Part shown: in pieces, positions 16,936 to 25,304 of the stretch
Layout of the letters: the number at the start of each line of letters is the position of its first letter
Position numbering within the stretch: the first letter of the stretch is position 1
Assembly (NCBI GenBank): GCA_032119795.1
Contig: JAUMFO010000040.1
Span: 1 to 64,000 of the forward strand
DNA from: JAGIBJ01 sp032119795
GTDB taxonomy: Bacteria; Actinomycetota; Thermoleophilia; Solirubrobacterales; Solirubrobacteraceae
DNA length: 64,000 bases
Direction: 5' to 3'
Notes under the pieces: model-generated
The model's database searches: none
What the model was told of the DNA's origin: nothing
Seen by the model: only the letters and a program-made list of their open reading frames with translations
Program-made: the position numbers and the translations under genes

Positions 16936-17543
16936 TGAGCACCACTGTCACTGCCGCGGAAGTCAAGGCGCTCCGTCTGAAGACGGGCGCCGGACTCATG
17001 GAGTGCAAGGCTGCCCTCCAGGAGTCCGGTGGCGACGCCGACAAGGCCTTCGAGGCCCTGCGCATCACCATGGGCAAGAAGGCCCAGAAGCTCGCCCAGC
17101 GCGAGACGACCGAAGGCCTGATCGGCCAGTACATCCACGCCACCGGCAAGGTTGGCGTGCTGGTGCAGGTCGAGTGCAACACGGACTTCGTGGCCGGCAA
17201 CGACATCTTCAAGGATTTCGTCGCCGATCTCGCGCTCCACATCGCGGGCTCGCCGTCGACGCTGTACGTGAACGAAGCCGAGATCCCCGAGGACGTCCTC
17301 GAGGCCGAGAAGAAGATCTACGTCGCGCAGATCGAAGACAACAAGCCGCTCGAGATCCGCGAGAAGATCGCCGACGGCAAGCTGCGCAAGTGGAAAGAGG
17401 AGATCGTTCTCCTCGACCAGAAGCACATCAACGTCGACAAGCACGACAACAAGACCATTGAGCAGCTTCGCGCCGATGCCTCGACCCGTACGGGCGAGAA
17501 CATCGTGATCAAGAAGTTCGCTCGCTTCCAGATCGGCGCGTAG
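16935..17543 (+). CDS. tsf: Elongation factor Ts, short form
   Basis: Nucleotide exchange factor for EF-Tu. The N-terminal TS-N domain (AAEVKALRLKTGAGLMECKAALQ) and the core motif VECNTDFVAGND are conserved. At 202 aa it is the short type known from Thermus, with a single core subdomain, and so probably works as a dimer. Start GTG at 16935 shares a base with the rpsB stop. It is part of the rpsB-tsf-pyrH-frr-uppS-cdsA-dxr-rseP block. Confidence 0.96.
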   Translation: MSTTVTAAEVKALRLKTGAGLMECKAALQESGGDADKAFEALRITMGKKAQKLAQRETTEGLIGQYIHATGKVGVLVQVECNTDFVAGNDIFKDFVADLALHIAGSPSTLYVNEAEIPEDVLEAEKKIYVAQIEDNKPLEIREKIADGKLRKWKEEIVLLDQKHINVDKHDNKTIEQLRADASTRTGENIVIKKFARFQIGA

Positions 17544-17547
17544 TCGC

Positions 17548-18303
17548 GTGAGCGACGCTTCCTCGCCGGAGGAACCGGCTCCCAGCGGACTCGCCTACCG
17601 GCGGGTCCTGCTGAAGGTCTCCGGCGAGGCGCTGCTCGGCGACCTCGAGCACGGCACCGACCCTGACCGCGTGAACAGCATCGCCACCGCGATTGCTGGC
17701 GTTCACCGACAGGGTCTGGAGCTGGCGCTCGTCGTCGGCGCCGGCAACATCTTCCGCGGTATGGCCGGCGCGGCGAGTGGCATGGATCGCGCGACCGCCG
17801 ACTACATGGGCATGATCGCGACCGTCCTCAACGCGCTTGCGTTCCAGGACGCGCTGGAGAAGCTCGGCGTGCCGACACGGGTGCAGTCGGCCCTCACGAT
17901 CAGTGAGGTCGCTGAGCCCTACATTCGCCGCCGGGCGATGCGCCACCTCGAGAAGGGGCGCGTCGTGATCTTCGCCGCCGGCACCGGCAACCCGTTCTTC
18001 ACCACGGATACCGCGGCCGCCCTGCGCGCTGCAGAGATCCATGCAGAGGCCATCTTGATGGCCAAGAACGGCGTCGACGGCGTGTTTGACGCGGACCCGC
18101 GCACGAACCCGGATGCCAAGCTCATCCGGCGTATTACGCACATGGACGCCGTCTCCCGCGGGCTGAAAGTCATGGATGCCACGGCGCTCACGCTCTGCAT
18201 GGAGAACCGCCTGCCCATCCGCGTGTTCAACCTCGACGACGAGGCGAACATCGAACGGATAGTGTCGGGCAAAGACCTCGGAACCCTGGTGATCACTGAA
18301 TGA
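17548..18303 (+). CDS. pyrH: UMP kinase
   Basis: Bacterial-type UMP kinase of the amino-acid-kinase fold, converting UMP to UDP. 251 aa with KVSGEALLGD, VVGAGNIFRG, GMIATVLNALAFQDALEK, GTGNPFFTTDTAAALRA and NGVDGVFDADPRTNP. Start GTG at 17548; the first 15 residues are variable. The stop overlaps frr by 4 nt (ATGA). Confidence 0.96.
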   Translation: MSDASSPEEPAPSGLAYRRVLLKVSGEALLGDLEHGTDPDRVNSIATAIAGVHRQGLELALVVGAGNIFRGMAGAASGMDRATADYMGMIATVLNALAFQDALEKLGVPTRVQSALTISEVAEPYIRRRAMRHLEKGRVVIFAAGTGNPFFTTDTAAALRAAEIHAEAILMAKNGVDGVFDADPRTNPDAKLIRRITHMDAVSRGLKVMDATALTLCMENRLPIRVFNLDDEANIERIVSGKDLGTLVITE

Positions 18304-18866
18304 GCGAACTCATCGACACCCTGCTCGCGGATGCCCGCGAGCGCATGGCCAAGACGGTCGAATCGACCACGAACGAGTTTGGATCGGTCCGTACGGGCCG
18401 CGCCTCGACCTCGCTCCTGGATCGGGTCGTCGTGGACTACTACGGGGCGCCGACGCCGCTCAAGCAGCTGGCGACGCTCGGCACGCCTGAGGCGCGCCTG
18501 CTCACCGTGCAGCCGTTCGACGCCGGCTCGATGAAGCTGGTCGAGAAGGCCATCGTGGAGTCGGGCCTCGGCCTGACGCCGAACAACGACGGCAAGCTCA
18601 TCCGCATCAACATCCCGGAGCTCAACGAGGAGCGCCGCAAGGAGCTCGTGAAGGTCGCCAAGAAGATCGGTGAGGAAGGCAAGATCGCCGTCCGCAACGT
18701 TCGACGCGACGTCCTCCAAGACCTCAAGAAGCTCAAGGACGACGGCGACGTCGGTGCCGATGATGAGCACCGCGGCGAAGGCGAACTGCAGAAGATCACC
18801 GATGCGGCGATCGCCGACCTCGATGGCCGCCTGAAGGCCAAAGAGGAAGAGATCCTCGAGGTCTAG
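18300..18866 (+). CDS. frr: Ribosome recycling factor
   Basis: Splits post-termination ribosomes together with EF-G. 188 aa, the standard length. Signatures are VRTGRASTSLLDRVVVDYYG near residue 30, LLTVQPFDAGSMKLVEKAI, and the C-terminal helix DLKKLKDDGDVGADDEHRGEGELQK (shown in part). Translation is probably coupled to pyrH through ATGA. Confidence 0.96.
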   Translation: MSELIDTLLADARERMAKTVESTTNEFGSVRTGRASTSLLDRVVVDYYGAPTPLKQLATLGTPEARLLTVQPFDAGSMKLVEKAIVESGLGLTPNNDGKLIRINIPELNEERRKELVKVAKKIGEEGKIAVRNVRRDVLQDLKKLKDDGDVGADDEHRGEGELQKITDAAIADLDGRLKAKEEEILEV

Positions 18867-18875
18867 GTCCCCTTG

Positions 18876-19559
18876 GTGTCGACGGGCGGGGAGCCACCGC
18901 GCAACGTCGCGATCATCACGGACGGCAATGGGCGGTGGGCGCAGCAACGCGGCCTTCCGCCGATCGCCGGCCATGAGGCGGGTGCCGATGTCGTGCGCGA
19001 CCGTCTGCGTGACGCGGTACGGCTCGGAATCCGCCAGCTGACGGTCTACTCGTTCTCCACGGAGAACTGGCGTCGGCCCAAAGATGAGGTCGACGGCCTC
19101 ATGCAGCTGTTCGCGCAGCGCACGGTCGAAGAGGTCCCGGACCTCATCGACGGAGGTGTGCGGCTGCGCTTCGTTGGTTCGCGCCTCGGCGTGCCCGAGG
19201 ACCTGCTCGCTCGAATGGATCAGGCGGAGGCCGACACGCTGCACTGCGAGAACCTCGACCTGTTCGTCGCGTTCAACTACGGCGCTCGCCAGGAGATCTT
19301 GGAAGCGGCGGAGAAGTACACCGGCGGCGGGGAAGAGGTCTTCCGTCAGCTCCTGCACGAGCCCGATCTCGAAGACCCGGATCTCTTGATTCGCACGAGC
19401 GGCGAGCAACGGATCAGCAACTACCTGCTGTGGCAGTGCGCGTACTCTGAGTTCGTGTTCCGTGACGAGCTGTGGCCGGACTTCACTCGGGAGGCGTTCG
19501 AGGAGTGCCTCGACGCCTATGCCAACCGTGAACGCCGCTTCGGCGGGCGAGTCGCATGA
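18876..19559 (+). CDS. uppS: Isoprenyl (undecaprenyl) diphosphate synthase, cis type
   Basis: Cis-prenyltransferase that makes the long-chain lipid carrier for peptidoglycan. The catalytic Asp is in IITDGNGRWAQQRG close to the N terminus. YSFSTENWRRP, FNYGARQEI, DLLIRTSGEQRISNYLLWQ and YSEFVFRDELWPDF are the family blocks. Starts TTG 18873 and GTG 18876 are adjacent and equivalent. 227 aa. The product chain length is not certain from sequence. The stop overlaps the cdsA ATG. Confidence 0.94.
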   Translation: MSTGGEPPRNVAIITDGNGRWAQQRGLPPIAGHEAGADVVRDRLRDAVRLGIRQLTVYSFSTENWRRPKDEVDGLMQLFAQRTVEEVPDLIDGGVRLRFVGSRLGVPEDLLARMDQAEADTLHCENLDLFVAFNYGARQEILEAAEKYTGGGEEVFRQLLHEPDLEDPDLLIRTSGEQRISNYLLWQCAYSEFVFRDELWPDFTREAFEECLDAYANRERRFGGRVA

Positions 19560-20425
19560 GTGGCACGCCCCGAAGCTCCGCGCGTTCGGGCGGGCAGCGC
19601 CGCCCTCCGGGGTTCACGCCCCGTGAGAAGAAGCCGAGCAAGAACTCGGATCTCGGAGCTCGCGTCCTCGTTGCGATCCCGGCGCTGATCCTTGCGCTGC
19701 TGCTCGTCGTGGCAGGCGGCTGGTGGTTCACGGCCGGCGCTGCCGGTCTGGCCATCGTCTGCGCCCACGAGTTCTTCCGGATGTACGAGCCCGTCCACCC
19801 GGTGCGGATGGGCGGGTTCCTCGGGATCATCGCGCTCTGCATCGCGGCCCACACCGGCGGGCGACAACACCTCGCGCTCGTGGTCGTCATCACCTTCTTG
19901 ATCGTGTTCCTGCTGTCGTTTGCGCAGGTCAAGGCGACGGCCGTTGGGGTGGCGATGACGATCTTCGCCGTCACATGGATCGGTCTCGGCGTGGCGCACG
20001 CCATCCTCCTGCGCGACCTCGATCACGGCGCCGACGTCCTGATCAACGTCCTGGCCGGCACGTTCGTCGGCGACACGTTCGCCTACCTCGGCGGCAGAGC
20101 CGTCGGACGAACCAAGCTCTCGCCAGCGATCTCACCGAACAAGACCGTCGAAGGTCTCGTCATCGGCATCGTCGCGGCGATCTTCGCCGTGTGGGTTGCC
20201 GGGCTCTACCAAGACTGGATGACGGGAACTGACGCGCTGGTGCTCGGCGTGGTCGTCGCTTTGGTGTCACCGATCGGTGATCTCTTTGAGTCGTTCTTCA
20301 AGCGTGAAGCCCAGATCAAGGACACCGGCACGCTCTTCGGCGCCCACGGCGGTGCCTTGGATCGGCTCGACGCCGTGCTCTTTACGACGGTCGCCGGCTA
20401 CTACACCTGGCTCTGGCTGCGGTGA
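19556..20425 (+). CDS. cdsA: Phosphatidate cytidylyltransferase (CDP-diacylglycerol synthase)
   Basis: Integral membrane enzyme making CDP-diacylglycerol for phospholipid synthesis. A basic, Pro-rich N-terminal tail of about 30 residues precedes about seven hydrophobic helices. The C-terminal signature is present as ESFFKREAQIKDTG followed by AHGGALDRLDAVLF; the usual PGHGG is GAHGG and the final Ser is Ala. 289 aa. Overlaps uppS and dxr by 4 nt each. Confidence 0.93.
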   Translation: MSGTPRSSARSGGQRRPPGFTPREKKPSKNSDLGARVLVAIPALILALLLVVAGGWWFTAGAAGLAIVCAHEFFRMYEPVHPVRMGGFLGIIALCIAAHTGGRQHLALVVVITFLIVFLLSFAQVKATAVGVAMTIFAVTWIGLGVAHAILLRDLDHGADVLINVLAGTFVGDTFAYLGGRAVGRTKLSPAISPNKTVEGLVIGIVAAIFAVWVAGLYQDWMTGTDALVLGVVVALVSPIGDLFESFFKREAQIKDTGTLFGAHGGALDRLDAVLFTTVAGYYTWLWLR

Positions 20426-21591
20426 GCGCGCTCGAAGGAGCCGAGCGCGTCGTGGTGCTCGGCTGCTCCGGATCGATCGGCACGCAGGCCGCCGACGTCC
20501 TGGAGCGGTCGGAGACGATGCAGTGCGTCGGGCTTGCCGCCGGGCGTGACTGGAAGGAAGCCGTCGCGCAAGCCGAGCGCCTCGGCGTCAACCGGATCGC
20601 CATCGCCGACGCAGAGTCGGCCGCGATCGCCAAAGACCACTTCAAGGGCGAAGTTCTTACTGGATCCGCTGGCGTGCTGGAGTTGGCCATCGGCTCCGGC
20701 GCCGACCTCGTGCTCAATGCGATCGTCGGCGCAGCTGGCCTGGGCTCGACCCTCGCCGCGCTCGGCGAAGGGATCGACGTCGCGCTGGCCAACAAGGAAT
20801 CGCTCGTCGTTGGCGGCGAGCTCGTCACCGGGTTGGCTGAGGCGACCGGCGCGCGCCTCTGGCCCGTCGACTCTGAGCACAGCGCCCTGCAGCAGCTGCT
20901 CGGCGCTACGACGCCCGGTGAGGTGCACCGGCTCGTCGTGACGGCGTCCGGCGGCCCGTTCCGCAAGTGGGGTGCTGCAGACATTGCGACCGCTACCGTC
21001 GAGCAGGCACTGGCTCATCCAACCTGGCGGATGGGCGGGAAGATCACCATCGACTCCGCGACCATGATGAACAAGGGCCTCGAGATCATCGAAGCCCACC
21101 ACCTCTTCGGGATCGAGATGGATCGCATCGACGTGCTCGTGCATCCGCAGTCGATCATCCACGGGCTCGTGACGCTCGCCGACGGCGCCCAGCTCGCCCA
21201 CCTCGGCCACCCGGATATGCGCGTGCCGATCTCCTGGGCGCTGCACCGCGGGGCCAGCACGCCGCTGCCGACGAAGCAGCTCGACCTCGCCGAGGTTGGC
21301 CAGCTCACGTTCGAGGCCCCCGACGAAGACCGTTTCCCATGCCTACGTCTGGCCCGTGACGCGCAGAACCAAGGTGGCGCGGCGCCGTGCGTGCTCAACG
21401 CCGCCAACGAAGTCGCCGTCTACGCGTTCCTCGACGGCAAGGTGCCGTTCGGCGCGATCCCCGAAGTCGTCGAGACGACTTTGGAACGCGACGGCGATGG
21501 CTCCGTGCACCACGCGTCGCAGCTGCTGGAGATCGATCGCAAAGCTCGGGAGACCGCCGGTGCCGTGGTCGACCGGCTGGTTGCCGCGTGA
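20422..21591 (+). CDS. dxr: 1-deoxy-D-xylulose 5-phosphate reductoisomerase
   Basis: Second enzyme of the MEP isoprenoid pathway. NADPH-binding motif LGCSGSIGTQAADVL at the N terminus (Cys-Ser where Ser-Thr is usual), LANKESLVVGG, the metal/substrate site WPVDSEHSALQQ, TASGGPFRKW, HPTWRMGGKITIDSATMMNKG, and NAANEVAVYAFL. 389 aa. Start GTG at 20422. Shares the operon with rseP and, with ispG at 26435, shows that this organism uses the MEP route. Confidence 0.96.
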   Translation: MSALEGAERVVVLGCSGSIGTQAADVLERSETMQCVGLAAGRDWKEAVAQAERLGVNRIAIADAESAAIAKDHFKGEVLTGSAGVLELAIGSGADLVLNAIVGAAGLGSTLAALGEGIDVALANKESLVVGGELVTGLAEATGARLWPVDSEHSALQQLLGATTPGEVHRLVVTASGGPFRKWGAADIATATVEQALAHPTWRMGGKITIDSATMMNKGLEIIEAHHLFGIEMDRIDVLVHPQSIIHGLVTLADGAQLAHLGHPDMRVPISWALHRGASTPLPTKQLDLAEVGQLTFEAPDEDRFPCLRLARDAQNQGGAAPCVLNAANEVAVYAFLDGKVPFGAIPEVVETTLERDGDGSVHHASQLLEIDRKARETAGAVVDRLVAA

Positions 21592-22784
21592 GCTGGTTCC
21601 TCGCGTTCCTCGGGTTCGCGCTCCTCGTCCTCCTCCACGAACTCGGCCACTTCGTCGCCGCCAAGTGGGTTGGCATGCGGGTCGAGAAGTTCTCACTCTT
21701 CTTCGGGCCACCGCTCTGGAAGATCAAACGCGGCGAGACGGAATACCAAGTCGCCGCGATTCCCCTCGGCGGTTTCGTGAAGATCACCGGGATGAATCCC
21801 GAAGAGGAGCTCGCGCCGGACGTGAAGGCCCGCTCCTACTCGGGGTCACCCGTCTGGAAGCGCATCTTCGTGATCAGCGCCGGGCCGTTCGTCAACCTCG
21901 TGATCGCCTTTGTGATCCTTGCCGGGATCTACATGGTCGAAGGTCGCGCCGTTCCGGGGGCGACCGTGGGCTCCGTCGAACCAGACTTCGCCGCCGACGG
22001 CATTCTCAAGGAAGACGACCTGCTGATTAGCGTGAGCGCGCCGGTGGGAACGAGTTCCGACGGCGCGGCCGCGTCGGTGACTCGCACGGTCAACCTCGCG
22101 GGGCCAGGCCTGACCGATGCCCAGAGCGATCAGCAGGTCAAGGACGCTCGCGACCTGATCTCGACCGGTGGCTGCGGCGCCGAGGCGATCGGCAAAGGCA
22201 AGGCTGGCGATCCGCAGGTCGCCGAGTGCGACGACCCGCAACCGCTCACCGTCGTCGTCGAACGCGACGGCAAGCGCGTCACGACGCAGGTGACACCCCA
22301 GTACGACCCTGCGCTTAAGCGGTACCGCCTGGGCATCGGCTTCGGCCGGCCGCTGGAACCTGCAGGCGTCGTGCAGGCGTCGAGCGAGTCGCTGCAGTCG
22401 ATGTGGATGGTTACCCGCCTCACGGTCGAGGCGATGGCCAAGGTGGTCTACGACACGCAGGCGCGCAAGGAAGTCTCCAGCGTCGTCGGCGGCTACGAGA
22501 CGACGCGTCAGTCGATCGAGGTCGACACCGTCCAGGCGCTGTCGGTCATCGCACTGATCTCGCTGTCGCTGGCGATCATCAACCTCTTCCCGTTCCTGCC
22601 GCTCGACGGCGGCCACATCTTCTGGGCGCTCGTCGAGAAGGCGCGTGGAGGAAAGCCCGTCGCAACCCATGTGCTCGAGAAGGCCAGCATCATCGGCTTT
22701 GCGCTCGTGATCATGCTGTTCCTCGTCGGGCTCACCAACGACATCGGCCGCATCACCAGCGGCACCGGGTTCGGTGTCCGCTAG
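21588..22784 (+). CDS. rseP: Site-2 zinc metalloprotease RseP family
   Basis: Intramembrane protease that cleaves transmembrane anti-sigma factors and signal-peptide remnants. 398 aa, with HELGHF in the first helix (zinc ligands and Glu), GGFVKITGMNPEEE, a PDZ-like extracytoplasmic region from about residue 120 to 270, and the third ligand in FPFLPLDGGHIFWALVEK near residue 340. Start GTG at 21588 overlaps the dxr stop. Anti-sigma candidates in this window (39665-40663) could be substrates, but that is only inference. Confidence 0.92.
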   Translation: MSWFLAFLGFALLVLLHELGHFVAAKWVGMRVEKFSLFFGPPLWKIKRGETEYQVAAIPLGGFVKITGMNPEEELAPDVKARSYSGSPVWKRIFVISAGPFVNLVIAFVILAGIYMVEGRAVPGATVGSVEPDFAADGILKEDDLLISVSAPVGTSSDGAAASVTRTVNLAGPGLTDAQSDQQVKDARDLISTGGCGAEAIGKGKAGDPQVAECDDPQPLTVVVERDGKRVTTQVTPQYDPALKRYRLGIGFGRPLEPAGVVQASSESLQSMWMVTRLTVEAMAKVVYDTQARKEVSSVVGGYETTRQSIEVDTVQALSVIALISLSLAIINLFPFLPLDGGHIFWALVEKARGGKPVATHVLEKASIIGFALVIMLFLVGLTNDIGRITSGTGFGVR

Positions 22785-22837
22785 GGACTAGCGGCCTTCG
22801 GGCAGCTCCGTAGGCGCGTTGCCGCTGGTACGCCCGG

Positions 22838-22843
22838 TACGTT
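22838..22843 (+). promoter_or_regulatory. -10 box of a leaderless promoter for the K+ channel gene
   Basis: TACGTT lies 8 nt before ATG 22852, with no ribosome-binding site between. Confidence 0.45.
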
Positions 22844-22851
22844 TGGCGTCG

Positions 22852-23739
22852 ATGTACCACGTTCACGGAACGCACTTCGTGCCCGGCATGTCGCCGGAGC
22901 AGGCGGCTAAGGCACAAAAGTGGGAGATGCCGGCAACGATCGTCTCGCTGCTGATCATCCCGTACCTGCTGATCGGGTTCTACGCGACGTCGGGCCTTGC
23001 CGACCAGTTGACCGAGGTTCTCTACCTCGTCATCTGGGGCTTCTTCCTGTGCGAGATGATCGCCATGCTGCGGTACGCGCCCGACAACTGGGAGTGGGCC
23101 CGGCGCAACACGCTCGACATCACGATCCTCGTCCTCGCCTCACCAGTGACGCTGGTCTATGGCGGGGAGAACGTCGAGGTGTTCCAGGTCCTGTGGCTGC
23201 TGCGGATCCTCGACCTCATGCCGGTGATCCACCGCCACATCTTCCGCATCACCGTCGTGCGGTTCGCGTTCTTGCTCTGGGGCCTGGTGATCTTCGGCGG
23301 CGGGCTCGCATACGCGCGCCTGGAGTCCGGCCAGGAGGTGGCGCCGTCGCTCCTCGAGGCGATCTACTGGGCGAACACCACCGTGTCGACGGTCGGCTAC
23401 GGAGACTGGCTGCCGCACACCACGCAGACGATCCTGCTCACGATCCCGCTGCAAGCGATGGGCGTGGTGCTCGGAGCGATCCTCGTGGCCGGCATCCTGC
23501 CGATGTTCGACAAGGAGTTCGCGCAGGGCTTCGCCGACAAGGTCGCCAAGCAGGTCGAGCGGATCGCCGGCGACGTCGCCGACATCGAGGCCGACATCGA
23601 CGAGATCTCGCAGGGCGAGCGCTCGCAGGACCGCGTCCTCGCGCAGATCGCGCGAGACCTCGTTGCGATCCGTGCGCACGTGGGGCTCGAACAGCAGCAC
23701 GAAGCTCGGCCGACCCGAGATGCCGAACCCCCGGCGTGA
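22852..23739 (+). CDS. Voltage-gated-type potassium channel
   Basis: Six-helix ion channel subunit of 295 aa. Helices S1-S4 lie in the first 150 residues; S4-like LRILDLMPVIHRHIFR has few positive charges. The pore loop carries the selectivity filter NTTVSTVGYGD near residue 185, followed by the S6 helix. The C-terminal cytoplasmic tail is a predicted coiled coil (EFAQGFADKVAKQVERIAGD and beyond). Start ATG at 22852 rather than an upstream TTG, since a leaderless -10 box precedes it. It stands alone between rseP and an APC permease. Confidence 0.88.
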   Translation: MYHVHGTHFVPGMSPEQAAKAQKWEMPATIVSLLIIPYLLIGFYATSGLADQLTEVLYLVIWGFFLCEMIAMLRYAPDNWEWARRNTLDITILVLASPVTLVYGGENVEVFQVLWLLRILDLMPVIHRHIFRITVVRFAFLLWGLVIFGGGLAYARLESGQEVAPSLLEAIYWANTTVSTVGYGDWLPHTTQTILLTIPLQAMGVVLGAILVAGILPMFDKEFAQGFADKVAKQVERIAGDVADIEADIDEISQGERSQDRVLAQIARDLVAIRAHVGLEQQHEARPTRDAEPPA

Positions 23740-23758
23740 GCGCCCCGCCACGCCATCG

Positions 23759-23783
23759 CGCCCAGGCTAGACCCCTGGGGCGG
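23759..23783 (+). terminator. Possible terminator hairpin
   Basis: CGCCCAGG, a 6-nt loop region (CTAGAC) and CCCTGGGGCG form a GC-rich hairpin with one bulge just after the K+ channel gene. There is no T tract. Confidence 0.4.
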
Positions 23784-23796
23784 CTGGCCAGAGCTT

Positions 23797-23802
23797 TACG
23801 CT
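23797..23802 (+). promoter_or_regulatory. -10 box of a leaderless promoter for the APC permease
   Basis: TACGCT ends 6 nt before ATG 23809; no ribosome-binding site is seen. Confidence 0.5.
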
Positions 23803-23808
23803 GGCGCC

Positions 23809-25227
23809 ATGAGTGCGTCGGTCGAACCATCCCCGGACACGGGGACCCACGCTGCTGGGCCGCCCGAACTCAAGCGCGCGATCTCGCGCAAGCTGCTGCT
23901 GCTGTTCGTGATCGGCGACGTCGTTGGCGGCGGGATCTACACGCTGGTCGGCGACGTCGGGGCCGAGGTCGGCGGGGTGGTGTGGCTGCCGATGATGCTC
24001 GCCCTCGGGCTTGCGCTGTTCACCGCGGCGTCGTACGCCGAGCTCGTCACCAAGTACCCGCAGGCGGCCGGAGCGGCGCTCTACGTAAACAAGGCGTTCC
24101 GCCGTCCTTTCTTGACGTTCATGGTGGCGTTCGCCGTGATGTGTTCGGGCATCGCGTCGGCCGCGACGCTGGCGCGCGGCGTGTCCGGTAAGTACCTGCC
24201 GCAGCTCTGGACGGACACCCCGGTGGTGCCGGTCGCGCTGATCTTTCTGATCCTGGTCGCGGCGCTGAACTTCCGCGGGATCAGCGAGTCGGTAAAGGTC
24301 AACGTGGTGCTCACGCTCATCGAGCTCGGCGGCCTGATCCTCGTGATCGTGATCGGAGTCGCGGCACTCAGCGACGGCCAAGGCGACCTGTCCAACGCGT
24401 TCACGTTCGACGGCCACAGCGGCAGCCTCGTCGGCGCGGCGCTCGCCGGGACGGCCCTCGCGTTCTACGCCCTGATCGGTTTCGAGGACTCCGTCAACGT
24501 GGCGGAGGAGGCCAAGGACCCCGTCCGCGACTACCCGCTGGCGCTCTTCGGCGGGATCCTGATCGCCGGCGCGATCTACCTGATCATCGGCGTACTCGCC
24601 CCGGCCGTCCTGCCGACCGACGTCCTGACGGACACGGAGAACGGCACGCCGCTGATCTCGCTCGCCACCACGGGGCCCCTGGCTGTCGACGCGCAGCTCT
24701 TCGCCGTGATCGGCATCCTCGCGCTGGCCAACGGCGCGCTGATCAACATGATCATGGCGTCGCGGCTCGTCTACGGGATGAGCGTGCAGGCCATCGTGCC
24801 GCGCGTGTTCAGCAAAGTCCACCCGACGCGCCGCACGCCCTACACCGCCATCCTCTTCACGACCGCGCTGGCGATGGCCCTGGCGAGTACCGGGTCGGTC
24901 GCCGACCTTGCTTCCACGACGGTGGTCCTGCTGCTGACCGTCTTCACGTTCGTCAACGTCGCCGTCCTGGTGCTGCGCGGCGACCGGATCGACCGGGACC
25001 ACTTCGAGGCTGGCGCAATCGTTCCGATCATCGGGGCGGTGGCCAGCGCGGGTCTGCTGACGTTCCGCGTCGTCGACGACCCCGAACAGCTCACCCGCGC
25101 TGGGTTGTTGCTCGCCCTCGGCGTGGTGCTGTGGTTCGTGAATCTCGGCGGACGCCGGGCCGAAGGAACAATGGACACGACCGAGCTGGTCGCCATGCAA
25201 CGCGGCGACGTACGCGACGACGACTGA
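23809..25227 (+). CDS. APC-superfamily amino acid permease
   Basis: Polytopic membrane transporter of 472 aa with about twelve hydrophobic helices. The APC consensus is present: GDVVGGGIYTLVGDVG in helix 1, SYAELVTKYPQAAGAALYVNKAF, and FYALIGFEDSVNVAEEAKDP in the helix 6-7 region. The substrate cannot be read from sequence; family members carry amino acids or polyamines. The last 20 residues are a charged cytoplasmic tail. It is monocistronic, with its own leaderless promoter. Confidence 0.9.
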   Translation: MSASVEPSPDTGTHAAGPPELKRAISRKLLLLFVIGDVVGGGIYTLVGDVGAEVGGVVWLPMMLALGLALFTAASYAELVTKYPQAAGAALYVNKAFRRPFLTFMVAFAVMCSGIASAATLARGVSGKYLPQLWTDTPVVPVALIFLILVAALNFRGISESVKVNVVLTLIELGGLILVIVIGVAALSDGQGDLSNAFTFDGHSGSLVGAALAGTALAFYALIGFEDSVNVAEEAKDPVRDYPLALFGGILIAGAIYLIIGVLAPAVLPTDVLTDTENGTPLISLATTGPLAVDAQLFAVIGILALANGALINMIMASRLVYGMSVQAIVPRVFSKVHPTRRTPYTAILFTTALAMALASTGSVADLASTTVVLLLTVFTFVNVAVLVLRGDRIDRDHFEAGAIVPIIGAVASAGLLTFRVVDDPEQLTRAGLLLALGVVLWFVNLGGRRAEGTMDTTELVAMQRGDVRDDD

Positions 25228-25304
25228 CGCCAAACGGTGCCCTGCAGGTAGCCGAGCGGTGAACCGTCCGGCGGCGCGGCTCGCCAGTCGATAGAACTGC
25301 TGGC

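Noticed and set aside
17919..19409. 496-codon minus-strand frame opposite pyrH, frr and uppS
   Set aside because: Shadow of three well-identified genes on the other strand.
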